Shown piece by piece: positions 1 to 5,376 of a stretch of 6,619 bases of DNA (the first letter of the stretch is position 1; the number at the start of each line of letters is the position of its first letter). Source of the stretch: Pyrinomonadaceae bacterium. Lineage in GTDB: Bacteria; Acidobacteriota; Blastocatellia; Pyrinomonadales; Pyrinomonadaceae. The position numbers were made by a program, and so were the translations under genes. The stretch covers positions 1 through 6,619 of the forward strand of contig JACCTF010000014.1 of NCBI GenBank assembly GCA_013812565.1, in the 5' to 3' direction. Under the pieces are notes generated by a model. It searched no databases. It saw only the letters and a list, made by a program, of their open reading frames with translations, and had not been told where the DNA came from.

Positions 1-283
1 CCTCACCCAACTCAATCATTTCAATGATGCCAGCCTCAATCTGCTGCGCTGAAGTTTCGTTTGAAGTGGTCGATGAGTTCTGTCCCCCAGCAAACCCCCG
101 TGCCCCGTCACGATCCTGCGACACGGAACGCAGACGAAGCCCGGCATATTGATCTCCACCGTGGTAATTACCGATGACTTGAATAATGTCGGCGAGCGGC
201 ACAGGACTAGCCCGCACAGGTACAATCGTTATTAACATGATGCTGAGCGTTACAGCGACAAAGCGAATTGCCTGATGTCTCAT
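1..283 (-). CDS. Secreted hypothetical protein, N-terminal part (runs off left edge)
   Basis: An uninterrupted reading frame starts with ATG at 283 and stays open to the window edge (94 codons), so the C-terminus is missing. The product begins MRHQAIRF, followed by a hydrophobic stretch (about residues 8-23) and a good signal peptidase I site, V-R-A before S26. It should therefore be exported to the periplasm or cell surface. The visible mature part starts SPVPLADIIQVIGNYHGGDQ, then has a Ser/Thr/Gly/Asn-rich segment (about residues 65-78) and an acidic, helical-looking end. An AAGGAG ribosome site lies at 296-301, 12 bases upstream, slightly far but clear. The promoter at 615-643 could serve it through a leader of about 325 bases, or a nearer, weaker promoter may exist. 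I do not recognise the family. A different-frame ORF over the same bases lacks a signal sequence and a ribosome site and is a shadow. Confidence 0.6.
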   Translation of the reverse strand, partial: MRHQAIRFVAVTLSIMLITIVPVRASPVPLADIIQVIGNYHGGDQYAGLRLRSVSQDRDGARGFAGGQNSSTTSNETSAQQIEAGIIEMIELGE

Positions 284-383
284 GGTGAGGTGGTACTCCT
301 TTTTATTCTTTGCACAACACCCAAAGCGGGCACGCCTTGTTTGCTGTACTTCCTATGATATGTAGGGTGTTTATTGGGAAAAG

Positions 384-525
384 CGTTAGTGACAAGCAAC
401 TACCAAGTTTTTCGAAGTCTAAGAAGACCGCCTCTTCGGTGAAGCACTAAGAGTTAAATCGCAGTCTTTAACTTTACTTGTGTGACTCTTGGAACTTCTT
501 ACTTACATCTAAACTGTCGCTAACG
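384..525. other. Structured block between pnp and the secreted-protein gene (candidate RNA element)
   Basis: This gene-free block can fold into a branched structure. The closing stem pairs 384-394 with 515-525 (11 positions; one U-G pair on the plus RNA, one C-A mismatch on the minus RNA). Inside, 403-407 pairs with 488-492 (CCAAG/CTTGG) and 416-419 with 484-487. Further in are a hairpin at 452-473 (AGTTAAA, 8-base loop, TTTAACT) and alternative small hairpins in 422-444. The nesting is consistent and the helices were found by eye. Strand is uncertain: wobble pairs favour a plus transcript, but the only good promoter nearby (615-643) reads minus. It could be part of a long 5' leader, a small RNA, or chance pairing in AT-rich DNA. 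No known riboswitch or RNA family is recognised. Confidence 0.3.
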
Positions 526-584
526 ATTCAATTTTGGGAAAGGTAGCGTCGCATGGTTAGGCGACTTATCTAAATGAAACATTG

Positions 585-606
585 AAAGCGGAAAGATTTC
601 CACTTT
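585..606 (-). other. Stem-loop at the predicted 5' end of the minus transcript
   Basis: Bases 585-594 pair with 597-606. On the minus RNA this gives AAAG, one U-G wobble, then GGAAA pairing with UUUCC. The innermost pair probably opens to give a 4-base loop. The stem begins two or three bases inside the start predicted from the promoter at 615-643, so the transcript would begin with a hairpin, an arrangement known to protect mRNA 5' ends. The wobble pair exists only on the minus RNA, which supports that strand. Confidence 0.35.
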
Positions 607-614
607 GCGGAGTG

Positions 615-643
615 ATTAAACAGTTAAAACACAGGTATGTCAA
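615..643 (-). promoter_or_regulatory. Sigma-70-type promoter (TTGACA, 17 bp, TTTAAT)
   Basis: On the minus strand a perfect -35 hexamer TTGACA (638-643) is followed by a 17-bp AT-rich spacer and TTTAAT (615-620), which matches 5 of 6 bases of the -10 consensus. Transcription should start near 608. It lies just beyond the pnp terminator and points at the secreted-protein gene whose ATG is at 283. It is the best sigma-70 match I found in the window. Its transcript would carry about 325 untranslated bases. Confidence 0.6.
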
Positions 644-657
644 GTTAAACATAGACG

Positions 658-693
658 ACAAAAGGAGTTGCCTCGCTCGGTAGACAACTCCTT
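658..693 (-). terminator. Rho-independent terminator of pnp
   Basis: A perfect 9-bp inverted repeat (662-670 with 685-693, AAGGAGTTG/CAACTCCTT) can extend inward by U-G, C-G and U-A pairs to a 12-bp stem with an 8-base loop. Read on the minus strand, the 3' arm runs into TTTTGT. It lies 29 bases beyond the pnp stop codon. The opposite direction has no T run, so it acts for pnp. Confidence 0.75.
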
Positions 694-721
694 AATTAAC
701 GCCTAGTCGGCGACTGTGAGA

Positions 722-2860
722 TTAATCGTGGTCGTTTTGGCCGTTAGTTTCAGCCTTTTGGCCTTCATCACGGAGCACGGCTTTGCGGGAAAGTTTGACT
801 TTATTGCCTTCTTTGCCGATGCATTTCACCATGATCTGTTGACCTTCCTTTAATTCGTCGCGCACATCACGAACTCTGTGGTTCGCAATCTCAGAAATGT
901 GCAACAAACCATCCATTCCTGGAAAAATCTCGACGAACGCGCCAAAATCCACGATCCGTGAAACCGTGCCTAGATAAGTTTGGTTAACTTCAGCTTCCGC
1001 CGTTATACCGCGTATTCGATCAACTGCTGCCTGCGCGGCTTCGCTGTTTGATGTCGCGATTGACACAGTGCCATCATCCTCGACATCAATCTTGGCTCCG
1101 GTTTCCTCAACCAGGGCGCGGATGACTTTGCCGCCGGGTCCAATAACATCGCGAATCTTGTCAGGGTTGATCTTGATCTGAATAATTCGCGGGGCGTGGG
1201 CAGAGATGCTTTCGCGCGCTTCGCCAATCGTCTTCTCCATAGCGGAGAGAATGTGCAGGCGGCCACGTTTCGCCTGCTCCAAAGCTTCAGCCATGATCTG
1301 GGCATTGATGCCGGTGATCTTAATATCCATCTGTAACGCCGTGATGCCTTTGGCGGTTCCAGCGACCTTAAAGTCCATATCGCCGTAGTGATCTTCGGCG
1401 CCTGCGATGTCCGAGAGAATCGCGTACTTGTTGCCCTCCATTACCAGACCCATCGCCACACCGGCGACTGCGCCGCTGATCGGCACTCCGGCGTCCATCA
1501 GCGCGAGGCTTCCGCCACACACCGACGCCATCGACGAAGACCCGTTCGATTCTGTGATGTCCGAGACAACGCGGACCGTGTAGGGAAACTGCGCGGCCTC
1601 GGGCATAACGGATTCGAGCGCGCGGCGAGCGAGAGCGCCATGCCCGATCTCACGTCGACCGGGGCTGCCGAACCTTCCGACTTCGCCAACCGAGTACGAC
1701 GGAAAGTTGTATGCAAGAAGGAACCGGCGCGTCACTTCGCCTTTCTCAAGATCATCCATGAACTGCTCATCATCTTTGGTGCCGAGCGTGGCGGTAACAA
1801 TCGCCTGGGTTTCGCCGCGTGTGAAGAGCGCTGAACCGTGGGCGCGCGGCAGCAACCCGACTTCGCACGAGATTGGCCGAATCTCTGAGAAACGCCGTTC
1901 GTCTGGGCGGCGGCGGTTGTTCAGAATGTCATCGCGAAAGATTTTCTCTTTCAAATGATCGAAGATGCGCTTTGCCATCTGGCGTTGCCCGGGCTGATCC
2001 TCCGGGTATGACTCAGCGACTTCCTTCTTCAAAGCGTCGACGGCCGCGTAGCTCGCTTGTTTACCTTGCTGCGAAGTATCTAGTGACACCCGTAGATGTC
2101 CGCTGTAACGCTCTTCGATTTCGCGCAACATCGTTTCATCGAGCACAGGAGGTTCAACCGGACGCTTCTGAATGTCCAAAGCACGGTAAAGCTCCTTTTG
2201 CCACCTGCACATCCGATTAATCTCTTTATGCGCGAGCATCAGGGCTTCGACCATAATCTCTTCTGAGACTTCTTTCGCGCCCGCCTCGACCATCACAATC
2301 GCTTCCTCTGTTCCGCCCACGATGAGATTCAAACGCGACTCGCGAATTTCATCGTAGGTCGGGTTGATGACGTAGCGACCATCAAGCAATCCGACGCGAA
2401 CCGCCGCGATGGGAGTTGAAAATGGAATATCAGACAAGTAGAGCGCGCACGATGCCCCGGTAATCGCGATTACGTCAGGCTCGTTGTCGGGATCTGCGGA
2501 GATCACGCTTGCGACCACTTGCGTTTCGTTGCGAAAGCCTTCGGTGAACAGCGGTCGGCACGGACGGTCAATCAAGCGACTTGTCAAAACCTCTTTCTCA
2601 TTGGGGCGACCTTCGCGCCGAAAATAATTGCCGGGGATGCGACCGGCGGCGTAGTTTTGCTCGCGATACTCGACCGTGAGCGGAAAGAAGTCAATGCCTT
2701 CACGCGGTGTGTTGGCGCTAACGGCAGCGACCAATAGCATTGTGTCGCCGTAGCCGATGACGACCGCGCCATCGGCTTGTCGAGCAATCCGACCCATCTC
2801 AAGGGTTAGTTCTCTATCACCTACTTTGATTGATTCTTTAAGGTATTTTCTGACTGACAT
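722..2860 (-). CDS. pnp: Polyribonucleotide nucleotidyltransferase (PNPase)
   Basis: PNPase degrades RNA 3' to 5' by phosphorolysis, releasing nucleoside diphosphates. It acts in the cytoplasm as a ring-shaped trimer and often joins RNA degradosomes. The 712-residue product has the full family layout. The first RNase PH core (about 10-230) carries the RNA-contacting FRR loop in NYFRREGRPNE (78-88). A helical linker follows, then the catalytic second RNase PH core (about 320-545) with TESNGSSSMASVCGGSLALM (436-455). Asp484 and Asp490 in LSDIAGAEDHYGDMDF correspond to the E. coli metal-site/catalytic aspartates D486 and D492. A KH domain (about 557-617) has its GPGG loop at 574-577, and an S1 domain (about 626-695) has VDFGAFVEIFPGMDGLLHIS. 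Length matches the family and no key residue is missing. The ATG at 2860 has AAGGAGA nine bases upstream. It lies downstream of rpsO as in many bacteria. Confidence 0.99.
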   Translation of the reverse strand: MSVRKYLKESIKVGDRELTLEMGRIARQADGAVVIGYGDTMLLVAAVSANTPREGIDFFPLTVEYREQNYAAGRIPGNYFRREGRPNEKEVLTSRLIDRPCRPLFTEGFRNETQVVASVISADPDNEPDVIAITGASCALYLSDIPFSTPIAAVRVGLLDGRYVINPTYDEIRESRLNLIVGGTEEAIVMVEAGAKEVSEEIMVEALMLAHKEINRMCRWQKELYRALDIQKRPVEPPVLDETMLREIEERYSGHLRVSLDTSQQGKQASYAAVDALKKEVAESYPEDQPGQRQMAKRIFDHLKEKIFRDDILNNRRRPDERRFSEIRPISCEVGLLPRAHGSALFTRGETQAIVTATLGTKDDEQFMDDLEKGEVTRRFLLAYNFPSYSVGEVGRFGSPGRREIGHGALARRALESVMPEAAQFPYTVRVVSDITESNGSSSMASVCGGSLALMDAGVPISGAVAGVAMGLVMEGNKYAILSDIAGAEDHYGDMDFKVAGTAKGITALQMDIKITGINAQIMAEALEQAKRGRLHILSAMEKTIGEARESISAHAPRIIQIKINPDKIRDVIGPGGKVIRALVEETGAKIDVEDDGTVSIATSNSEAAQAAVDRIRGITAEAEVNQTYLGTVSRIVDFGAFVEIFPGMDGLLHISEIANHRVRDVRDELKEGQQIMVKCIGKEGNKVKLSRKAVLRDEGQKAETNGQNDHD

Positions 2861-2868
2861 GTGTAATG

Positions 2869-2880
2869 TCTCCTTCGGAG
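2869..2880 (-). promoter_or_regulatory. pnp ribosome-binding site overlapped by a small hairpin
   Basis: The Shine-Dalgarno AAGGAGA (2869-2875) sets the pnp start. It overlaps a CTCC-GAA-GGAG hairpin (2870-2880) in which GGAG, the ribosome-binding core, is one arm. The 4-bp stem is short, so it would only partly hide the site. E. coli pnp is autoregulated through its leader, which makes a leader switch plausible here, but this specific one is inferred. Confidence 0.45.
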
Positions 2881-3010
2881 CACAACTGGCACGCTGTCTA
2901 TTCTCGTGTGCGCGCGCTGCTGGCAGTAATTTCGAGGGTTGGTACGAGTTTTCCGGAGAGTGCGCGAACGTCCGTGAACGCAGTCTCCCAGTAAACTCTC
3001 TTATAAATGC

Positions 3011-3058
3011 AAGAAAGCGGCGCGGGGCTTCTTTGTGTCGTGAAGCTTCCAGCGCCGC
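3011..3058 (-). terminator. rpsO terminator or attenuator upstream of pnp
   Basis: Read on the minus strand, GCGGCGC (3052-3058) pairs with GCGCCGC (3017-3023) and is followed by TTTCTT (3011-3016). Inside this stem a second stem GCTTC/GAAGC forms with a 10-base loop, giving a long two-part hairpin. The T run is interrupted by a C, so termination is probably partial, allowing rpsO transcripts to extend into pnp. The position matches the t1 terminator of the E. coli rpsO-pnp operon. Confidence 0.55.
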
Positions 3059-3228
3059 CTTATGCGTTTGTCGTGTGCGACAACTATTCTACGTCTGCTC
3101 GCGGCAGTTATCACCGTCACGTTCGGCACTGTTACAAGCTTTCGGATCGACGTAGGCGTGTGTGAGAATGCAAAAACTTTAATGTTCTTTCGCTCGGAGC
3201 GGATACTCTGAGGTATAGCCACCGCCCC

Positions 3229-3498
3229 TCACCGACGTAGGCCTAAACGGCTGATCAATTCATGGTACTTTTCGATGTCACGACGACGAAGGTAATCCAA
3301 CAAACTCCGGCGCTGCGAAACCATCTTCAGCAGCCCGCGTCGTGAATGGTTGTCTTTCTTGTGTGTCTTGAAGTGATCTGTCAGCTCATTGATGCGCTGT
3401 GTGAGCAACGCAACCTGAACCTGTGGCGAGCCTGTGTCATTGTCATGTGTGCGGAAATCGTTAACAACTCTCTCTTTGGTTTCTTTCGCTAAAGCCAC
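3229..3498 (-). CDS. rpsO: 30S ribosomal protein S15
   Basis: S15 is a primary-binding protein of the small ribosomal subunit. It binds the three-way junction of helices 20-22 in the central domain of 16S rRNA and nucleates binding of S6, S18 and S11. The product shows the family hallmarks [13 protein letters not shown] (21-33), [19 protein letters not shown] (46-64) and the C-terminal [13 protein letters not shown]...RLGLRR. I start it at GTG 3498, which gives 89 residues and aligns residue for residue with E. coli S15. The frame stays open upstream to a TTG at 3546, but that would add 16 residues the family lacks. The Shine-Dalgarno is weak: GAGAGG is about 15 bases upstream, with a partial GAGAT nearer. 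A promoter and a leader hairpin lie upstream, and pnp follows. Confidence 0.95.
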   Translation of the reverse strand: MALAKETKERVVNDFRTHDNDTGSPQVQVALLTQRINELTDHFKTHKKDNHSRRGLLKMVSQRRSLLDYLRRRDIEKYHELISRLGLRR

Positions 3499-3524
3499 TA
3501 CGCTTATCTCTATCCTCTCAGTCC

Positions 3525-3550
3525 GCAGTTTGCATACTTTCTGCAACCGC
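3525..3550 (-). promoter_or_regulatory. Stem-loop in the rpsO leader (possible S15 autoregulatory element)
   Basis: On the minus RNA, GCGGTTGCA (3542-3550) pairs with TGCAAACTGC (3525-3534). This gives nine pairs, one of them G-U, with one bulged A and a 7-base loop. It lies between the predicted transcript start (about 3563) and the GTG at 3498, ending 26 bases before it. The stem contains a G-U pair next to a G-C pair, the kind of minor-groove determinant S15 recognises in 16S rRNA and in some rpsO leaders. Autoregulation by S15 is known in several bacteria using unrelated structures; its presence here is inference. Confidence 0.4.
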
Positions 3551-3569
3551 TAAGTTTAAAAATCGCCGT

Positions 3570-3599
3570 AATTTAGCATGCGGTTCAAGGCACTGTCCA
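3570..3599 (-). promoter_or_regulatory. rpsO promoter (TGGACA, 18 bp, TGC-TAAATT)
   Basis: Read on the minus strand, TGGACA (3594-3599, 5 of 6 bases of the -35 consensus) is followed after 18 bp by TAAATT (3570-3575, 4 of 6). A TGC just before the -10 fits an extended -10 element. The predicted start near 3563 gives a leader of about 65 bases before the rpsO GTG. Confidence 0.5.
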
Positions 3600-3708
3600 G
3601 CGGCAACAAAAAACTAGGCAGCGGACTTCTTCCACTCGAAGATAGTGCGCAAGATGCGGCTTCTCTGTTACCATCCCCGCGCACAACAACAATAATTCCG
3701 GGGGAAGC

Positions 3709-4935
3709 ATGCAGCAAGGACAACCACGTATAGTCATAATTGGAGGCGGATTCGGCGGCCTCTTCACGGCGCTCGAACTGACAAATGCCGGTGAGGTCAC
3801 GCTGATTAGCCGCGAGGACCATTTTCTATTTACGCCGATGCTCTACGAGTATGTGAGCGGCGAGGTTGAAGCGTGGCACATCGCTCCCCGTTACAAGGAG
3901 CTGATCGATGATCAGGTGCGCTTTGTTCAAGGCGCTGTCACGGAAGTGGATCTCGCGCAGCGCGAGGTAGCCATTGAAGGGCGCGTGCGGCGCATCGCTT
4001 ACGACGTGCTTGTACTTGCCGTTGGTGGTGTGTCGAACTATGCCGGCGTTGAAGGAGCCGAAGATCACGCGATTCCCTTTCGCAAGATCGCGCATGCCGA
4101 CCAGTTGCGGCAGCGCATGATCGAGACGCTTGACGGTGTGCCGCCCGGCAGTGCGCCGCAAGACGCACGGCGAGCCGCAACATTTGCGGTGGTCGGCGCG
4201 GGCGCAAGCGGCGTCGAGCTTGCGACCAAGATGTCCGACTTGCTGCACGACGCTTTTCGACGACGCGGACTATCGGGCGACCCGCGCCTTTTGCTCATTG
4301 AAATGGGGGATCGTGTTGTGCCCGGAATGGGCGGCGAGATGCGCGAATTTGTCGAAGAAGCGCTGGAGAAAGCGCACATCGAAGTTCACACACACGCCCG
4401 CGTGCGGCGTATCACGCCTGACGGACTTGTCTTCGAGCACAACGGCGAGCAGACAGAACTTCAGGCAGCCGGTGTTGTGTGGACGGGCGGGGTGAGCGTC
4501 AACCCGCTTGTTGTGAATTTGAATGTTGAAAAAGATCAACGTGGTTTGATCATTGTCGAACCGACTCTTCAAGTGCGCGGTCATAGCGATGTTTTTGCGC
4601 TTGGCGACACTGCTTATTATCCAAACGTCAGCCCGAGCTTAGCAGGCACGGCGCAGCTTGCTTATCAACAATCCGGATTGGTTGCGCGTAATGTGCGAGC
4701 GCTGCTCAAGGGTGCGCCGCTTGACACCAAACGCTTCACCGAGCTTGGCGAAGCGCTTAGTCTCGGGACCGAAAACGGTGCGGTGCTTGCGGGGGGACGC
4801 GCCTTTGGCGGTCCACTGGCACGTCAGGCGCGCTTTGCTCTGTATACACAACGCCTTCCCACCTGGCATCATCGTTTGCGCGTCAGCTCAAGTTGGTTCT
4901 TCGAAGGCACTGCGCCGCTTCCCTTAGGACTTTGA
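3709..4935 (+). CDS. ndh: Type II NADH:quinone oxidoreductase (NDH-2)
   Basis: NDH-2 is a single-subunit, FAD-containing, non-proton-pumping enzyme on the inner face of the cytoplasmic membrane. It passes electrons from NADH to quinone. The 408-residue product has two Rossmann folds: an FAD-binding GGGFGG (12-17) at the N-terminus and an NAD(H)-binding VVGAGASGVE (161-170). Other family marks are FTPMLYEYVSGE (41-52), VWTGGVSVNPL (257-267), ALGD (297-300, FAD contact) and AQLAYQQ (315-321), matching the AQxAxQ quinone-site motif. The C-terminus (RLRVSSSWFFEG, 389-400) resembles the membrane-associating tail. Length is normal. The ATG at 3709 lies just after a purine-rich GGGGGAAG, a close but usable ribosome site. 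It is divergent from rpsO and followed by a strong terminator, so it is probably a single-gene unit. NDH-2-like sulfide or carotenoid oxidoreductases are less likely, given the AQxAxQ motif. Confidence 0.92.
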   Translation: MQQGQPRIVIIGGGFGGLFTALELTNAGEVTLISREDHFLFTPMLYEYVSGEVEAWHIAPRYKELIDDQVRFVQGAVTEVDLAQREVAIEGRVRRIAYDVLVLAVGGVSNYAGVEGAEDHAIPFRKIAHADQLRQRMIETLDGVPPGSAPQDARRAATFAVVGAGASGVELATKMSDLLHDAFRRRGLSGDPRLLLIEMGDRVVPGMGGEMREFVEEALEKAHIEVHTHARVRRITPDGLVFEHNGEQTELQAAGVVWTGGVSVNPLVVNLNVEKDQRGLIIVEPTLQVRGHSDVFALGDTAYYPNVSPSLAGTAQLAYQQSGLVARNVRALLKGAPLDTKRFTELGEALSLGTENGAVLAGGRAFGGPLARQARFALYTQRLPTWHHRLRVSSSWFFEGTAPLPLGL

Positions 4936-4958
4936 TCGGTTGGCAATCTTGCTTGAAC

Positions 4959-5008
4959 AAACACTATGCCCCAGAGAGTCTCAAAGACTCTCTGGGGCAT
5001 AGTGTTTT
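4959..5008 (+). terminator. Perfect 23-bp hairpin terminator after ndh
   Basis: Bases 4959-4981 are the exact reverse complement of 4985-5007, leaving a 3-base loop (CAA). The plus-strand 3' arm ends in TTTT (5005-5008). It starts 23 bases after the ndh stop codon, as expected for a Rho-independent terminator, and seals off the regulated region that follows. The stem is unusually long and perfect. On the minus strand it ends in TTTG, so it may also block antisense transcription. Confidence 0.75.
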
Positions 5009-5118
5009 CCATCGCTTCGCAAACGGCGCAATGTAAGTTTTCACTGCACTCCCGTAATCTTCCTGTACGTTTATCTACACCTTCAGCGCTGATGCTGATG
5101 CAAAATTTCAACTACCAC

Positions 5119-5219
5119 TAAGCTCCTCAGAGACATTTGAGGATGTTTGATTTGCTGCCTTAAACGTGTTCTCTGACGAACACGACACAACATGCAGAGG
5201 CTCATCGAGCACCCTCTGA
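5119..5219 (+). promoter_or_regulatory. Inverted-repeat cluster upstream of the sigma-54 promoter (candidate activator sites)
   Basis: Three dyads lie here: TCCTCA-N8-TGAGGA (5124-5143), CGTGTTC-N6-GAACACG (5165-5184, perfect 7-bp arms) and CAGAGG-N12-CCTCTG (5195-5218). A CTCTGA hexamer recurs at 5127-5132 (minus), 5171-5176 and 5214-5219 (plus), spaced 44 and 43 bp centre to centre, about four helical turns. Relative to the predicted start (about 5274) the box centres are near -145, -101 and -58. Sigma-54 activators usually bind dyads about 80-150 bp upstream. The same dyads could instead be RNA hairpins. No gene is credible in 4936-5376. Confidence 0.35.
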
Positions 5220-5247
5220 TAACTCTCTTGCCGGTTTCAAAATAACC

Positions 5248-5263
5248 TGGCACATTCCTTGCT
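5248..5263 (+). promoter_or_regulatory. Sigma-54 (RpoN) -24/-12 promoter
   Basis: CTGGCAC (5247-5253), five bases, then TTGCT (5259-5263) matches the sigma-54 consensus YTGGCAC-N5-TTGCW. The invariant GG (5249-5250) and GC (5261-5262) have the required spacing. Transcription should start near 5274, giving a leader of about 100 bases to the ATG at 5377. Sigma-54 promoters need an ATP-dependent enhancer-binding protein, and candidate upstream sites lie at 5119-5219. It points toward the DUF2382 gene pair, and I saw no convincing sigma-70 promoter for them. Confidence 0.6.
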
Positions 5264-5376
5264 CCCGGTTTCGCGGACACTCAAAGTTAACAACAGCGTG
5301 AAGTCTGAATGCGTGGCGTCTACCAGCCCATTCGACCCCAGTAATTAATCTCAGCACCTCAAGGCGAAGATTACAC

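Larger units (their letters stand above)
2861..3228 (-). other. rpsO-pnp intergenic region with several stem-loops
   Basis: This 368-base spacer has no credible gene; a 73-codon frame inside it is basic, unlike any family I know and overlaps the hairpins. Read on the minus strand it contains, in order: a nested hairpin just after the rpsO stop (about 3199-3225, GCGG/CCGC enclosing ATAC/GTAT), CGCT-CCG-AGCG (3191-3201), TTGTCG-CACA-CGACAA (3068-3083), the terminator-like structure at 3011-3058, and a wide GAGAGT/ACTCTC stem (2956-3000). In E. coli the equivalent spacer holds the rpsO terminator, a pnp promoter and an RNase III site. Here a TATAAG (3000-3005) follows the terminator but has no -35 partner, so pnp may depend on read-through from rpsO. 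Confidence 0.4.

Noticed and set aside
16..225. 69-codon minus-strand ORF at the left end
   Set aside because: It is out of frame with the signal-peptide-bearing gene over the same bases and has no ribosome site.
541..565. tRNA-like look of GTCGC-ATGGTTAG-GCGAC
   Set aside because: Only a 5-bp stem is present; no T-arm GGTTCRA motif, acceptor stem or anticodon arm can be built around it.
520..582. 20-codon minus-strand ORF (MFHLDKSPNH...) in the leader
   Set aside because: No Shine-Dalgarno and no recognisable character; possible as a leader peptide but unsupported.
1003..2802. Several ORFs of 60-148 codons on both strands inside pnp
   Set aside because: All are shadows of the intact PNPase frame, with low-complexity Arg/Ser/Ala-rich translations.
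3001..3222. 73-codon minus-strand ORF between rpsO and pnp
   Set aside because: It spans the terminator-like hairpins, has a skewed basic composition, and I recognise no family or ribosome site.
3229..3546. Longer S15 of 105 residues from a TTG at 3546
   Set aside because: The extra 16 residues have no counterpart in the family, run through the leader hairpin, and the GTG at 3498 gives the exact usual length.
3668..3696. Promoter-like TTACCA-N17-AATAAT before ndh
   Set aside because: The start would fall about six bases before the ATG, inside the ribosome site, leaving no room for normal initiation; the match may be chance.
4869..5280. Two minus-strand ORFs (80 and 65 codons) downstream of ndh
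   Set aside because: One covers the end of ndh and the perfect hairpin; the other covers the dyads and the sigma-54 site. Neither looks like a real protein.
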